A stretch of 64,000 nucleotides of DNA from Panorpa germanica (lineage: Eukaryota; Arthropoda; Insecta; Mecoptera; Panorpidae), in contig OY783207.1 of assembly GCA_963678705.1 (NCBI GenBank), positions 24,960,001-25,024,000 on the forward strand, written 5' to 3'. Shown here piece by piece: positions 34,363-46,611 of this stretch. The position numbers and the translations under genes are program-made. Under the pieces are notes generated by a model that was not told the origin of the DNA, searched no databases, and saw only the letters and a program-made list of their open reading frames with translations. Positions within the stretch are counted from its first letter, which is position 1. Each line of letters starts with the position of its first letter.

Positions 34363-34709
34363 AAGCGATGTCACGAATGCATTAGATCTCGCAAATGCGA
34401 TTGCGAATATCGACTTTTTGAATTTGGCGCCAAAATTAACAATTACTTTATCACATTTGTAAGTTTGAAAGTTGAAAGTTTATTTTGGTTATTATGTAAT
34501 TTTTATTGTATATTGTAAGTTCAAGTAGTAACTAAAATAAAAATATTGTAAACCGAATCAGTTGCATTGTTATTTTATAAATCATTTTCACTTTTCATTG
34601 CCAAAAACATTCGCAAGAAATTCGGATAATCTATTACGAATGCGAAATCGAATATTAAAAAAGATGTGAATACTCGCTAATGCGACTGCAAATATTCGTT
34701 ACATTCCTG
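34363..34709. mobile_element. GCGAATAT-rich MITE with degenerate inverted ends
   Basis: The left end has GATGTCACGAAT and ATGCGATTGCGAATATCGA. The reverse complement of the right end has AATGTAACGAAT, GCAGTCGCATTAGCGAGTAT and ATATTCGATTTCGCATTCG. Several CGAAT/GCGAAT subterminal motifs are clustered at each end, as in hAT-like MITEs. The putative right terminus CAGGAATGT starts with CAG. No 8-bp duplication was found. Confidence 0.5.
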
Positions 34710-35270
34710 CAGTGCCGGCACTACGGTCTGGCGAGTATAGCGTTCAATAAAGTAAGGGCACTAAAACAAGTGTCGGTACCGACAATACGTTGAAAAAGTA
34801 ACTGTACTGATTAAATAGACTACTGTTTCTTAGACTAATACTGCACTGCGAAAAATAATAACGCGGTTATAAATCCGTAATTCTGTAACACGTAGAATCA
34901 TATAAATGTACACGCCCTCTTTTGATTTAAAAATCGCAGAGAATTTTTTCGGCCAATTTTTTTTTTACAATAAGTGTTACAGATACTGAAACCGATTTCA
35001 AGAACTGATATCAAAAGGCCCAATACACACTCGAATATATTGAGCTAATTTAGCTCGGCCAACATGCTAGATCGTTGTTGGGTGGGATGAACATAGTTGG
35101 TGGTTGGTGTGCTCGGGTCGAAGTTCGGCTTGACAGCACAAACCGAACGTCAACGTAAATGTACATGTATGACAAAACGCCATTTGTATAAGGAACAGAT
35201 ACTACTTTGGGACGTAAGAAACAAACAGTACAGGAACATGGATAGTTGTGGAAAAGCTTAAATTAATTAA
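34710..35270. other. Unassigned sequence, possible transposon end
   Basis: AAAGGCCCAATACACACTCG followed by AATATATTGAGC at 35015 resembles AAAAGCCCAAAACACATTCG at 48417. Both could be ends of the same DNA transposon family. No partner ends were found. Confidence 0.35.
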
Positions 35271-35271
35271 G

Positions 35272-35495
35272 GGTCTATTGTTCAGGTCTATTTCATTTGT
35301 CCAGTTAAACACCATTTTCAATTATTTTATTTACTAAACACAACTAAAAATAACGTCAATGCAAGATTATACTGAAGACTGAGTAGGTACTCGACCCTTT
35401 TATTCGAGATCACATTCAAAACCGTAATTTCGTTAGATATTCCGACTTAGGATTGAAACATTTTTGTTTCATAAAAGTATTATCTATCAAAAACT
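35272..35495 (+). repeat. Core of DNA transposon R, copy R2
   Basis: Matches the interior of R1 (9327-9575): TCTATTGTTCAGG, AACACCATTTTCAATTATTT, TTATTCGAGATCACATTCAA and TGAAACATTTTTGTTTCATA. The 31-bp termini of R1 are not present at matching distances, so this copy is truncated or belongs to a different subfamily. Confidence 0.7.
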
Positions 35496-35499
35496 GAAA

Positions 35500-36975
35500 A
35501 TTCTGTATCAAGATAACAGGAATCATCTTATTTCTCTTGATTTAACTATAAGACGCTCTGAAAAGAATTTGTCATTCAAATATCTCAATACGTTTGTGAG
35601 TGGCGTTTAATGAGTTGAATAAAAATTAAAAAACAAACACTTTTTAATGAAATCTTCTTGTGATGTAACTTCATTAAACCATAGTTTAAAGACAATTAAT
35701 CATCTTCAGGTTTCAATTATGAATGAAAGTGGAAAATGGAGTTTTCACCAAATCTAAGAAAATGACGCAATGACTATGATTAAAGCAATCTTGAATAAGA
35801 GTATGTTATGAAAATTCATTAAAATACTTTAAAAGTTTGTTGGCAAGCTCCATCTAATTTTAAACATAGTACTTGTTATGTATAGAATTCTCCAAAACTT
35901 TTAACGTAAAACATTTTTAAAGAACGTGGCGAAAGAAATTCAGCAGATCAAATTTTAAAATTTTCATAATTATTAATAAACTTATAAAATAATTTCGCAA
36001 GTCAACTGTTATAGCTAAATATTACGCGAACATGGACGCCGCGACGCACACTGGCGCACGTCTCAACGTCACGTTTAGAAACACTAAAGACTCTAAGCCA
36101 AGTCTGGTTAATTTTAGAACTTAATATTATTTTTATTTATTTTTGTTTCTGAATAAAAATGCCTGATGTTCACGTGTCGCTGTCCCGACCTATATCTATA
36201 CTAGACAACTACATTTGTTTTTTTATTATTATGAACGATATTTTGTTTGTAATATTCATAAAACACTATTTTAAAGATTCGCTCTCCTGTTTCATTAGTG
36301 TAGTTCTAAGAGCGCGTTCCACTGAGCGATCAAAACGTTCTCAATCAATTCTAAAAAGAAAACTAACCCTAGGCCACTAAAATTTTGAGAATATTGATCC
36401 TTCAAATTTCTCAGTTTCATCATTTATGTAAAGATCTTGTACCTCCTTAAATGTAATAGATTAAAAGGACGTGTGTAACATAAGTACATAAATGTGTAGG
36501 TACATAATTACGAAAAAATGGATCACTGGATCACTACTGTCAAATAAATTGCTTAATGACACAAAATGTAATTAACATTATATGTATTATGATTATAATA
36601 GATGTTTAATAGCCTCAGTTAATTAAAAAGTAATATGAATAATTTTTGGTTTGCATCATGGCCTTATTTCATTGGAATCTAATTGGCGCTGTTAATTTAG
36701 GAGTCGTATTTCACAGCAAGAAAAGATTTTAATACACTTTTGATTACCTGTAATTAACAGCTTAGGTAATAATCATTTATAATATCATAAAACAAGTATT
36801 TGTTTAAGATAATAAGTTTTTTTTTACTTGGAATATGTTAATAAATTAAAATTTGTATGATATTCTTGGTTTACTCGGTTTACATGTTTTCCTCACTTTA
36901 TTGGTTACTTCAATGTATTTTGCTAGTTAATTGTATAATTAACTCTTTTTATCAGAATGACGATCTTTAATCGTC
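35500..36975. other. Unassigned AT-rich sequence
   Basis: A CpG-rich patch (GACGCCGCGACGCACACTGG) lies near 36036. The 73-codon ATG frame at 36159 has no recognised motif. Nothing else was seen. Confidence 0.35.
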
Positions 36976-36980
36976 AGAAC

Positions 36981-37643
36981 TGTCCCTGCGCCAGCTGTCA
37001 GCTGGCCATACTACTTAATTAATGATTTATTTTTACTTATAACTGTTTGATTATAAAAGTTACTATAAAAAGTTATTATTAAAAGTTGTAGCTTAGTACT
37101 ACACTAGCAGCGCTTTGTTCCGTTGCAAATTAACTTAGTTTTACTGCTAAATTTTTAAGTAATGTCGCTAAAGTAAATGTTATTTTTTTTTTAATTTATT
37201 GCCTTCTGTTCTTCTCTGACACTTATTCTACCATTTATTGTAATTAAGCCCACTCGTTCTCCCTGTATTACAATACCCTGCGTCGCTGCACTAGTGCCTC
37301 TACCTTAAGTGCTACCGCATTACATTACCCGTAACCCCAGCTCCACCGCTCTTGCACTTCCAATTGAATTCTCCTGCGCTCCAGCCCACCAGCGCCCCTA
37401 TCTCCCATCAATTCATTTTCTTAATTGATACTTCGCTGCACACCGACGTACTGATTTCACCCTTACTAAACCACGCTACTGAACTAAAATTGTTCCTTTA
37501 TAAATACGACCGCTTATCAATCCAAGTGCCAATACAGCAAAATTTATAAAAATCTTTTTTTAGTATTATTTAAATAGAAATGTGTGACTTCCTCCCATTA
37601 AATAAATATTTAGTATTTGTTATTTATAGTAAATGTTACAACA
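36981..37643 (+). mobile_element. Putative LTR of a Gypsy-type retrotransposon
   Basis: The segment can be read as an LTR starting TGTCCCTGCG and ending TTACAACA, immediately followed by a primer-binding-like site. It contains a pyrimidine-rich, unusually C-rich middle (37255-37400), a TATA-like TTATAAATA at 37498 and AATAAA near 37600. These suit an LTR promoter and polyadenylation region. No second LTR and no gag or pol sequence were found downstream, so only this end survives. The left boundary is the least certain part. The 65-codon frame inside is not a gene. Confidence 0.5.
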
Positions 37644-37644
37644 T

Positions 37645-37662
37645 TGGTGACCGAAGGAGGAT
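37645..37662 (+). other. Primer-binding-site-like motif after the LTR
   Basis: TGGTGACCGAAGGAGGAT begins with TGG (complement of tRNA 3' CCA), one base after the CA that ends the putative LTR. TGGTGACC is the usual start of tRNA-Trp-type primer sites in some insect Gypsy elements. The bases after TGGTGACC differ from the common CCGACGTG. Confidence 0.5.
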
Positions 37663-39000
37663 CAAAAGGCTCATTTCAACGTCGGATTTCACTAACTATA
37701 ACTAAATCATTATTTTCGAAACAATAAATAAATTCCGAAAAAGTTTATTATTATACTGTTTTTTTTTTTTTTTTTTGATAGACCACAGATGTGAAATATT
37801 TAGTTAAAACGCTGACCTTTGAACAGCATATTAAAAAATGTAATAAAAACTTACACAGTTATATGGATTTTTAAATAACAACTCCAAAAGAAATATCACA
37901 AATAGATAAAAATAACAAACAAATCATCCTTGCGGCGCTATTGTCCGCCATACTAGTTTCTGTTCATACAACATTATGTCCAATTTTACTAATTAGGAAA
38001 AAAATTACCTATTGCATGACCAAGATGAGTAATGGGTGATATAAAAAGTGCCTTATTTAGGAACCAATCAATCCCACTCCGATTTAGATGATATTTTTTT
38101 TAAATATTGACAAATTAAAATATAAAAACCTTTCTAAGTTAAAAGTCAAAGCTCTAGTCAGGTAATTAATAGGAACGGATTCATTTTTCATTTTCATAAG
38201 ACATTTTAGGAATTTTTAATTAAACTTGTGTGGTGCTCTGAAATCAAAGTCTTTTATTTTAGTAATTTACATACACATTATAATAATTACACTGTTTAAC
38301 TTAAATCATACTATCTTACCTGAAATCAAAAAACGATATTTAAAGTTTATTATTTAAATATAAATTCCTTTTTATCTAATTTTATAATAAATTAACATTA
38401 TGCACAGTGAGTTCTGTCGACTCCAAATATCAACTGTGTTGGCCGTTAGCACACACTATAATGAAAGTACCATAACTAATATACACCGTTAGCTCATCTG
38501 ACCAGAATGCAGTTGTATATATCACTGGTCAGTGTTACCAACGAAAGAAAAATAATTTCTTTACATATGTTACTCAGTAACATCAAAATTAAAAGAAAAA
38601 AATTGTGTTTTTATCATTTTAATAAATAAAAACTATTTGTAATAATGTGGAGGTCACATTGTGCAGTACCCATTACTTCTACATAAACAACAAATTTCTT
38701 TCAAATTAAAACTCTATTAATAATAAACATTATTAGTTTGTTCATGATGGATGAGGGTCTCGCGTTTTCTCTCCCGAGTTGGACGAATACCATTAAACGT
38801 CAGTCACAAAATAATTGTTACATCTCTAATAAATTCACTTCCCCGACTGAACAACTAAAGTACCAATGTATACTTCGTATAGAGAACATCTCACTTAATC
38901 TACTGTAAGCGCACCGCTCAAAGTATTTAGCTCCGCTATTGAAATATGAACTTCTGGTGCGTATAAGTGAAACGATTCGTTATGGCATACTTAAAAGTAT
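37663..39000. other. Unassigned AT-rich sequence
   Basis: A long T run sits at about 37759-37778. No retroviral-type coding sequence follows the LTR. Nothing else was recognised. Confidence 0.4.
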
Positions 39001-39105
39001 CGTCTAAATCTACATCTAGGTTGTAATTATTTCATATTATTTGAATTATGTTAGTTTTAAGACCAAAAATATACGTTTCTATTACCTAAAACAACACCAA
39101 CATTA

Positions 39106-39339
39106 TTATTCATTGAAATCCTGCGAGATACTTGAATCTGCTTCCCAATATGAAAATTTCTGAAGTCGTGAGATATACAAATTTAACATAACACTTAGTG
39201 ATATTACTATAAACAGAAATATAATAGGGTACAAAATACGAACATGAAATTCGTTCACATAATTCCAAAACATTTCTCCATCGACCGCTGTTGAAAACCT
39301 CAACATTTCTGGGCTAGATATAAACAGTTCCGCAGACAT
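39106..39339 (-). CDS. Hypothetical small membrane protein, 77 aa
   Basis: Not recognised. The frame starts at a real ATG with G at -3 (GAGATGT) and runs 77 codons to TAA. Residues about 35-56 form one strongly hydrophobic segment (YPIIFLFIVISLSVMLNLYI). It is preceded by a polar N-terminus with balanced codons (SAELFISSPEMLRF, VDGEMFWNYVNEF) and followed by a basic-then-acidic tail ending ISQDFNE. That layout fits a single-pass small membrane protein, and its composition is less AT-driven than other short frames here. A consensus CRE (TGACGTCA) lies about 210 bp upstream at 39548-39555, with a GT microsatellite just before the ATG. No intron or poly(A) signal can be assigned. AT-rich DNA readily yields hydrophobic frames, so chance remains a real alternative. 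Confidence 0.3.
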   Translation of the reverse strand: MSAELFISSPEMLRFSTAVDGEMFWNYVNEFHVRILYPIIFLFIVISLSVMLNLYISRLQKFSYWEADSSISQDFNE

Positions 39340-39547
39340 CTCTTTTGTGTGTGTGTGTTATTTTACAGGTCAACATAGCGATCATTACATAATATTGATA
39401 GAATTTTAATGATGCTTTTAAAAATATTTACAGTAATTATGAATCTGTTTCGTCTAACAATTTGCAATGATGAGTGATAATTAATGACGCCTACTCCGTG
39501 GCAACACAGAGTACACACAATACACTGGATAGTGTTAATTGTTCATA

Positions 39548-39555
39548 TGACGTCA
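39548..39555. promoter_or_regulatory. CRE-like palindrome TGACGTCA
   Basis: A perfect 8-bp CREB/ATF-type site lies between the minus-strand frame at 39106-39339 and a 53-codon ATG-initiated plus-strand frame starting near 39651. Its function is only suggested by position. Confidence 0.25.
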
Positions 39556-39819
39556 ACACTTTAGCAATTATGTTTAAATATTAATAGGAAATAGATAATA
39601 GGTTTGTAAATAATAGATCACAGTTGCAAAAATTAGCTGATTTTATCCGCATGCTAAATATTGATCGATCTTATTCTTTAAATCGAAAAACAATATGTTA
39701 TCTTGTGATGTTTTGTCTCCTATGTCTTGTGATCGCTGAGTTTTCTTGTTACTACACGATATTTTTGAAATTTTTGCATAAAATTAACGCCACATATCTC
39801 CAAAGAATTTGTTAATAAT

Positions 39820-42180
39820 TATAAACAAATTAATGAAATGATAATAGTGATGATGTTTATTTCAAACTATAGTAAATACAACTAACTATAGTTCAACTAC
39901 AAACACAATTTATCTCGAACTAAGCCCACATGTTATATTAAAATACAATGTAGAATATTAAAATATACGACCATAATGCTACTGTTACTAGGAAATGAAA
40001 CAAATTATGTTTAACAATATCCAATAGCTCACAAAGTACGTGACTGCTCTAACTCATGCAAACTTACAAGAGAGCGATTTATTCCTCTTCAAAACCTTTT
40101 GTACTAAGACAGATAATTTTCCTTCACTTAAGATTAATAATTATTCTAGAAAACAAATAAGATCTAACCCTAAACAAATAAATAAGTCATAATATTTGCT
40201 ATTTTTATTAGAGTTAACATTCCTTCTAAATACTACCTACAAATTTAAAAACTAAAATAAATTTATATTTAACATAACTTATTATAAAAACATAGTATCG
40301 TATACTCAACCAAAGAATTAAAATGATCCTAATATAAGAACTTATAACTAATTGATTATAAATCAATAATAAATATCTTGAGAAAATTGCAAAAAAAAAA
40401 TTTAAATTGAATATTTTTAAACTTTACTGAAAGAAATAGACAAATAGACAGGAAATAGAACTTTTCTGATTACAGAATAAGATATATTTTAAATTTATTC
40501 TAGTTTCGTTGTTCAACAGTTTCATAATAATAAAACTTATAACAGTCGCACAGTGATGTTATGTAGAATAAGTAATAAGTATGTTTTAAGACAGTAGAGT
40601 CTCCAGTGTACAACAGCACTTAATGTGTTGCTGTTATAAATGTTGCTATTTTGTGTTAGAATCGTTATATGTATGTATTTGTGTAGGTACTATAGGTCCC
40701 TGTAACTATTATAAGACCCTTTATACTTCATTATTTCTTATTCCAAATGACTTTGTTTTTTTTTTTTAATCTCACGTCAAATTTTAACTTTATTACAGAA
40801 GAGTCGTAAATTACGTAAGTAATGGTATAAAGTTTATCACTTCTCTGTTTTTGTCTCTTTAAACTATTACTATCTGCTATAGTATCGTGATTGATTTAAA
40901 TCAATACAATGACTTTTTCATTGTCGTCAATGCCTCAACACTCCATCTCTCGTAGTCAACGTGGCTCCGTAGTCCGTAAATACTTGAAATCTTAAATATC
41001 CTAATTCGTTACGTACATCTGATGTCCGCTAATTAATACATTATTGGTAAATATTGCCATATAATTACTTTATGTATTCCTTGTGTTGCCACGTTTACTC
41101 GTACCCAACATGACCATGCGGTCACAGCGGGGCATTGTGGGTGAACTAAATCATTTTTCACGACCGCCAAGGTCACCAGTCCAATTCCAGAGGCTTCAAC
41201 ATTGATAAGACAATGTTGCAACTATAAAAATAGAAGCAGTTAATGTATAATGTAAATTGCTTATGTTAAAATACATAAAAACATACACACGCACAGAGCT
41301 TGTCAAAACGACATCGTGCTAAATGTCCATAATTACAATCAGTGTGGAAGTGTGGAACAAGAAACTAAATCAAAGCTATTATCTTTTATTAGCGTGCTGT
41401 GTTGTTTTTACAACTGACTGTAGCTCCACTTGGTTTATTTTAGTCTATTGAAGGTTATTTAATTCTTTCCACGTCACAAAAACGGCATAAATGAAAAACT
41501 CGCGTCAAACACCCCTCAACCTCACTCCTCCTTCTTCTATTCCTCTTTCTCCTCAGTTCGCGCTTCTCTCACGTGTGTGATACTATATATTCATATATAA
41601 ATCGTACAGTGATGTCCAAATTTAATTTTTTTTGAATTTCAAAAATATATAATCACCGTATATAAAGTAAAGAGCTTATGAACCATATCGCAATTTCTAT
41701 AAAACTAGGTCAATATTAGGAACTGAAATGTACAATTATTTTTAATATGTCATAATACTATACGACATATTAATTATAAATCATTGTTGTCTCAATAATC
41801 ATTTAAAGGATCATAAAATATCAAAGATCACTTCTTCTTCTTCTTTTTCTTTAAACAACTTTATTTATGTAGAGTGTAACATGACAATGAATTTTTGTTT
41901 AATTTTTGTAATTTTGGCACTTTAATTATCCTGTTTCTTTAACTTTTTTTATAATTTATTTATTAATATATACAACCCACACTCTACATCTAGTAATTTA
42001 ACTTTTACTTTTATTCGGTTTCAGTTCCTTGACTGGTTCCAAACGATTAGTAAACACTTGTTCCTTGTAAATATTAGCATCAGAATCATAGAGTTAGGTC
42101 TTGTGACTTGGCCTTCTTTAATCGGCGTAGATCTCCTCTGTTTCTTTAAATGAATATTTTACTTACTATCTTCAATAGCC
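39820..42180. other. Unassigned AT-rich sequence
   Basis: CCTCCTTCTTCTATTCCTCT followed by TTCTCCTCAG at 41527-41558 looks like a 3' splice site, but all three downstream frames close within about 20 codons. Nothing else was supported. Confidence 0.4.
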
Positions 42181-42186
42181 TATAAA

Positions 42187-42285
42187 CACACAGTTACGTG
42201 TATTTAAGGTTTATCTAAGATAACAAAATTTACTTGCTATTTTATTGCTTTTCGAAAAATGAATACACCTTTTTGCGATTCCATT
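42187..42285 (-). repeat. Dispersed repeat P, copy P2
   Basis: On the minus strand: AGCAAGTAAATTTTGTTATC, TTAGATAAACCTTAAATACA and CGTAACTGTGTG. It also shares CACCTTTTTGCG with P1 (CTACCTTTTTGCG), so homology extends beyond the conserved core. Confidence 0.6.
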
Positions 42286-42289
42286 ATTC

Positions 42290-43325
42290 CTTTTTAAGGA
42301 ATAAAGTCTTTTAGAAAGCTAATAAAATGCGATTAAATGAATAGCCATAAAATAAAACACTTTTAGATTAAATATTAATAATTTTAGATAATTATTAAAT
42401 ATTAATATTTAAATAAAATATTACATGACTAAAATTACATGATAAGATGTTTTGTGTTTTGTAGATAGTATACGTTTTGTACTTAATATCAGAATAAAAT
42501 TTTGCACGTTAAAATAAAATACAAATCTACAAATAGAGTTTAGACATTAGGTCACAAAGTCGGAAAATGACTGTATGATCAAAAGTTCATTCAATACTAC
42601 TTGCTGTCTCTAGCCACATATAAAATTTTAATAATTTTCCTTATTGCAATCAGCAAGCGTTATATATCATATATACGACAAAGTGCCCGAGAGTGTTATT
42701 GCTTGACATAGTTAATCCGACTTCTTTCGATTTTCTGAGGTTTAAAATTTAACTGATTATATATTTACATAAAGCCTCATTCCCACTCACTGTTTTGATA
42801 TTTAATTTACTGTTTTTATCTAATATTTTAATCTAGATTTCAGGTGTTCAGAATAATCACATTCGTGTTTTAATTTGAGTTTAGTTGGTGCGCATGCATC
42901 TTTAGTAATATAAATTTTGACAGTTCGATAGTTGGACAAAATTGAAGGTGAAATAATTAAAATTGCTCTTTTTAATAACAATTAGTAATAGAAATTGTTT
43001 TTATTTCTTTATTTTTGACAAAGTGACATGAAACTTCTTTTAAATATAAATCCTACTGCATTTTGACAGATTGTCACATTTTGGAGGTTATTATATAATA
43101 TGGTTTTTCCTAATTTAATATTTTTAATGTAAAACATTGAACCTTGTAAGGTTCTAAAAAAACTAAGAAAACTTAAAAAATAAAATTAATTAAAAATATT
43201 ACTGTGAATGACTACGCGTATTACCATAGGCTAAACAATTTACATTAAATACAAAATACAAAATTAAATTAAAGCAGTGAGTGGGAATGATACTTAAATA
43301 TAATCACATACAACTGCGGGAATTG
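42290..43325. other. Unassigned very AT-rich sequence
   Basis: No feature was seen. Confidence 0.4.
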
Positions 43326-43331
43326 ACTGAT

Positions 43332-43525
43332 GGTCTATACACACATATCAGTGCTGACACGTGATGATTTTAGCTAGCAGAAATACTGACATCACTAAAT
43401 GGCACTGTCTCTCACAAGAACGAATAAGCTTCGTACAAAATGTATAGATCAATATCATTTTTCACTGACACTGAACAGCACGGCACTGATCGTCACGTGT
43501 CGGCATTAATGAGTGCGTAGATACC
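43332..43525. mobile_element. MITE with about 34-bp inverted termini
   Basis: The left end (GGTCTATACACACATATCAG followed by TGCTGACACGTGAT) and the reverse complement of the right end (GGTATCTACGCACTCATTAA followed by TGCCGACACGTGAC) match at about 25 of 34 positions. ATCAGTGCCGTGCTGTTCAG and its partner extend the palindrome inward. It is 194 bp long with no coding sequence. No clear target duplication. Confidence 0.7.
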
Positions 43526-43529
43526 TTCA

Positions 43530-44435
43530 AAATATTACAATTTTAACCCTGATATCGAGTTAAGATATTTATACTTCCTAGTGTGTCGTAACCCGCAGGT
43601 TTAGACTTCAATGATCTATATCTCTACATCAGTCATTAGTCTATCATATGTGGTTGGCTGTGCTGTCTGTACGATCACTATCTGCACTTACGATAATGTT
43701 ATATTAAATATAAATAACATAAGCAAATAACGATATCTTGTAGTGTGTGGAGTAGTGCTAAGCAATCGTTGTATCATTGATTCGTTGATTCGTCAATTCG
43801 TACACACATCGGGCAACACTTGATCCTACTGTTGTGAATGATTTCTAAATTGTTTTGTTATTTTATAATTTAATTTTAATTAAATTGTAATCAATTTATC
43901 AATCAAAATACAATATTATTGGCCTTAATTATTATTCTTGCTATATATTATCAAATATCAAACTATTTTTAGATGATGAGGATATTTTTATTAATCTGCC
44001 ATTCGCTTGGAAACAATGTTCAAATATAAGACAATCTATTTATATGCCAATAATCTTTAAAAAGAAAATCTGCTCCAACAACTTCTTCGAGCAGATTTAT
44101 TCCACTTTCTTTATATTTTTATTTTATATTTACTTTATATATTTAGAACATATAAACATGTTTGGATATAATTTATAATATTATTGTTTGTATTATTATT
44201 ATTTAATAATACAAGTAATTTATATCATACGTATAGTACAGATACTATGCTAAATTCTCGGGCCAAGCACATTTAGATTTTCAGTCATCAGTGGTTAAAG
44301 CATTGACGATTGATTAAGTAAATGTGATTTTTATCTATGAAACATGTTTTACTATAGGCTAAGTTTGAAGAAGACTTTCAGTTTAATTTTACCCGATCTC
44401 ACTTCTTTCCAATATCTTAGAATTATATGTCCTAT
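43530..44435. other. Unassigned sequence
   Basis: TTGATTCGTTGATTCGTCAATTCG at about 43777 is a short imperfect repeat. Nothing else was seen. Confidence 0.4.
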
Positions 44436-44438
44436 ACT

Positions 44439-44590
44439 CAGGCCCGAGGGAGGTCAGGCGGGGCTACTGTCCCGGGGCCTCTACAAAAGAGGGGCCCTCA
44501 TAATAGAGATAAAAAGAAATATCCAAATTTCGGGCCAGCAACTTTTCCGTTTTTACCTAATTAGGAAAATAACTCCGGCACTGTCTGTAC
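44439..44590 (+). mobile_element. G/C-rich hAT-like MITE, copy 2
   Basis: Starts CAGGCCCGAGGGAGGTCAGG and keeps GTCCCGGGGCCTCTACAAAA, GGGGCCCTCATAATAGAGAT, CCAGCAACTTTTCCG and TTACCTAATTAGGAAAATAA. The right end is truncated near 44590 relative to the copy at 57576-57757. The 89-codon frame 44344-44613 translates this repeat and is not a gene. Confidence 0.6.
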
Positions 44591-45820
44591 TCCAAAATAA
44601 CAATATTTATTAGCTAGTGTATATTAAGAATTACATGTCTATGCAAGGTAATTGTAGCTGAGAGGCAGAGCCGGTGAGAGAAAAATTTATTGTAAATGCG
44701 AAAAGATGAATTGGCCCCTCCTACTCTATTTCTAATATTCGCCGTACTGTTCGACTACTATTTCTTATAATAATTTATTATGAAATTAATTTACTATAGG
44801 CGCCCATTTTTAAAATCTTGCAAATATTACTTTGTGGATATATACAGCTAAACTTACTCCAGTTGTGGCACCATCTTGGGTTGTCTAGAAAATTGTTCCA
44901 AATTATGACTGGTACTTTAGCAAAACCAACCCATTGAAAATGCTAAGAACTTGGACCCTTTTAGCTTGTTCTATATTTTGATAATCCCTAGATCTGTCTT
45001 ATTTATGTTAAGACACCGTAAGTTTTAAATATAATGAATGAAGTACAAAGAAGCATCTATTATAAATAATAAGGGCTTTATTTAGACCTAAAATGTACAG
45101 CGATTTTATTATAAAATCACGCTTATATTAGACATCATCGTATATTAGACTTTGTTAAAATAAAATTCTGATTAGCGCCTTTATATAGATTTTTGACAGC
45201 TGACATCAAACTATTTTTTACAAACATTGTTTTCAATTTATATTATTCTGAAATAGTTTTCACGATATTTAAAATTTCTTGAATATTTGAATTTAAAAAA
45301 ACTGTAAACTATTTATTTGCAGAAACTTTGAAGGCCTCCTCTTTTGTCCTCCAATTTCGAAATATATTACCTAAGCTAGAAATTAGACCGTGGAAGACAC
45401 GTTTTCTAGCTTATTTGTAAACTACCTAATGTTTCAAACAGTTCAAAAATCACACATCAACTTACATATTTATCTTAACATTGCTCTTAGAAAGCTTCAT
45501 CCTAGGATCACAGATGCTTTTACCAATATACGAGTATATTTGCAAATGGAAATTCATATGGTAACCATATGATACCACAGATTTAAAACAGTGACTCTCT
45601 AAACATAAAACATGGATATTGTGTTACATTTTGAAAGTGTGCTTAGTCATAGACAGGTTATGGCATAATGCGGGGTTAAAAGTTTAGGTAGTAATAATAA
45701 TAATGAAATGTAAATAGATAAAATGTAAATAAAATGAAGTAAGAAGGGCGAAAAAAGGACCGCGGTCCTAAGAAGTCCGTTAAGTATTAATAAAAAAAAA
45801 ATTAAAAAAATTTAGGTAGC
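44591..45820. other. Unassigned sequence with a GC palindrome
   Basis: AGGACCGCGGTCCT near 45757 is a perfect 14-bp palindrome in otherwise AT-rich DNA. No other feature was recognised. Confidence 0.4.
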
Positions 45821-45825
45821 ATTGT

Positions 45826-45890
45826 TTACGTGGCAGGTAACATTTGTTATGTTAGATAAACCTTAAATACGCGTAACTGTCCTTAGCGAG
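45826..45890 (+). repeat. Dispersed repeat P, copy P3
   Basis: TAGCATTGTTTACGTGGCAG, GTAACATTTGTTATGTTAGA and TAAACCTTAAATACGCGTAA match P1, P2 and P4. An A-rich stretch lies immediately upstream. Confidence 0.65.
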
Positions 45891-46545
45891 GAATTTTCTT
45901 GGAAAAGTAATGTTCTGTCCAAATACAACCACATTGCCAAATGTATATTGAGACAAATTTTTACATAATCATTAAGTTTGAGAGAGATAAATATTAGATT
46001 TTTCTATTAAACGTTCAACACAGTTATATCAATATTACATAACATTCACGTATTCACCTGATGAACAAAGTACGCGTACATTAAGAAATAATTAATTAAT
46101 AGTGATTACAAATGGACGTCAATTTAACGGATATAATCACCGAATAATTTCAATTGATAAGAAAGGACGTCAATCCAGCGCAGGACCAGCTGATTCCATT
46201 CCCTTATCAGCGGCGGACCTGCCGGACAGTCGATAGATCTCTGATAGCCGATATTCTATTATTAGTTCATAATAATTATGAAATTGCTTGTAGTTAGCTC
46301 AATAAGATAATTGTAATTAAATTAGGTGTCGGTTTCACCGGTCATTAGTATTCTACGTTAATTATAGAGTTAATCAAAGTTAAATCGAATTGATAAAAAG
46401 TACAAGTCCACTGATAACAACTATCGCGTAATGCATTGACGTGTGCAGGTTGTTTTAATAAATCAAATTGGGTAGTTCACTTTTTATCGGATACTTTGAC
46501 ATTATTAAGGGTCATCCATAAACTACGTGGCTTGGCCAAGTGCGG
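45891..46545. other. Unassigned sequence, possible MITE end
   Basis: AAGGGTCATCCATAAACTAC followed by GTGGC at 46508-46532 looks like a common DNA-transposon terminus. A (GA)8 run follows at 46546-46561. No partner end was found. Confidence 0.4.
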
Positions 46546-46611
46546 TGAGAGAGAGAGAGAGGGTGTGCAGGGTTCCGTAGTGTTACCATTTCTTTTTTAA
46601 TTTAATTTATT

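Noticed and set aside
33979-36075. Possible 2-kb element bounded by CpG-rich inverted patches (near 33979 and 36036)
   Set aside because: Only short scattered matches (GTCGCG, GCGTCCA) align in inverse; no convincing terminal repeat or target duplication.
39624-39815. 63-codon hydrophobic frame divergent from 39106-39339
   Set aside because: Begins at TTG; the first ATG leaves 53 codons, F/L/I/Y-rich as expected from AT-rich DNA. Too weak to call a gene.
41527-41560. Polypyrimidine tract plus CAG as a 3' splice site
   Set aside because: All downstream frames close quickly and no exon partner is visible; a simple C/T-rich tract is enough to explain it.
44344-44613. 89-codon plus-strand frame
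   Set aside because: Mostly a translation of the G/C-rich hAT MITE.
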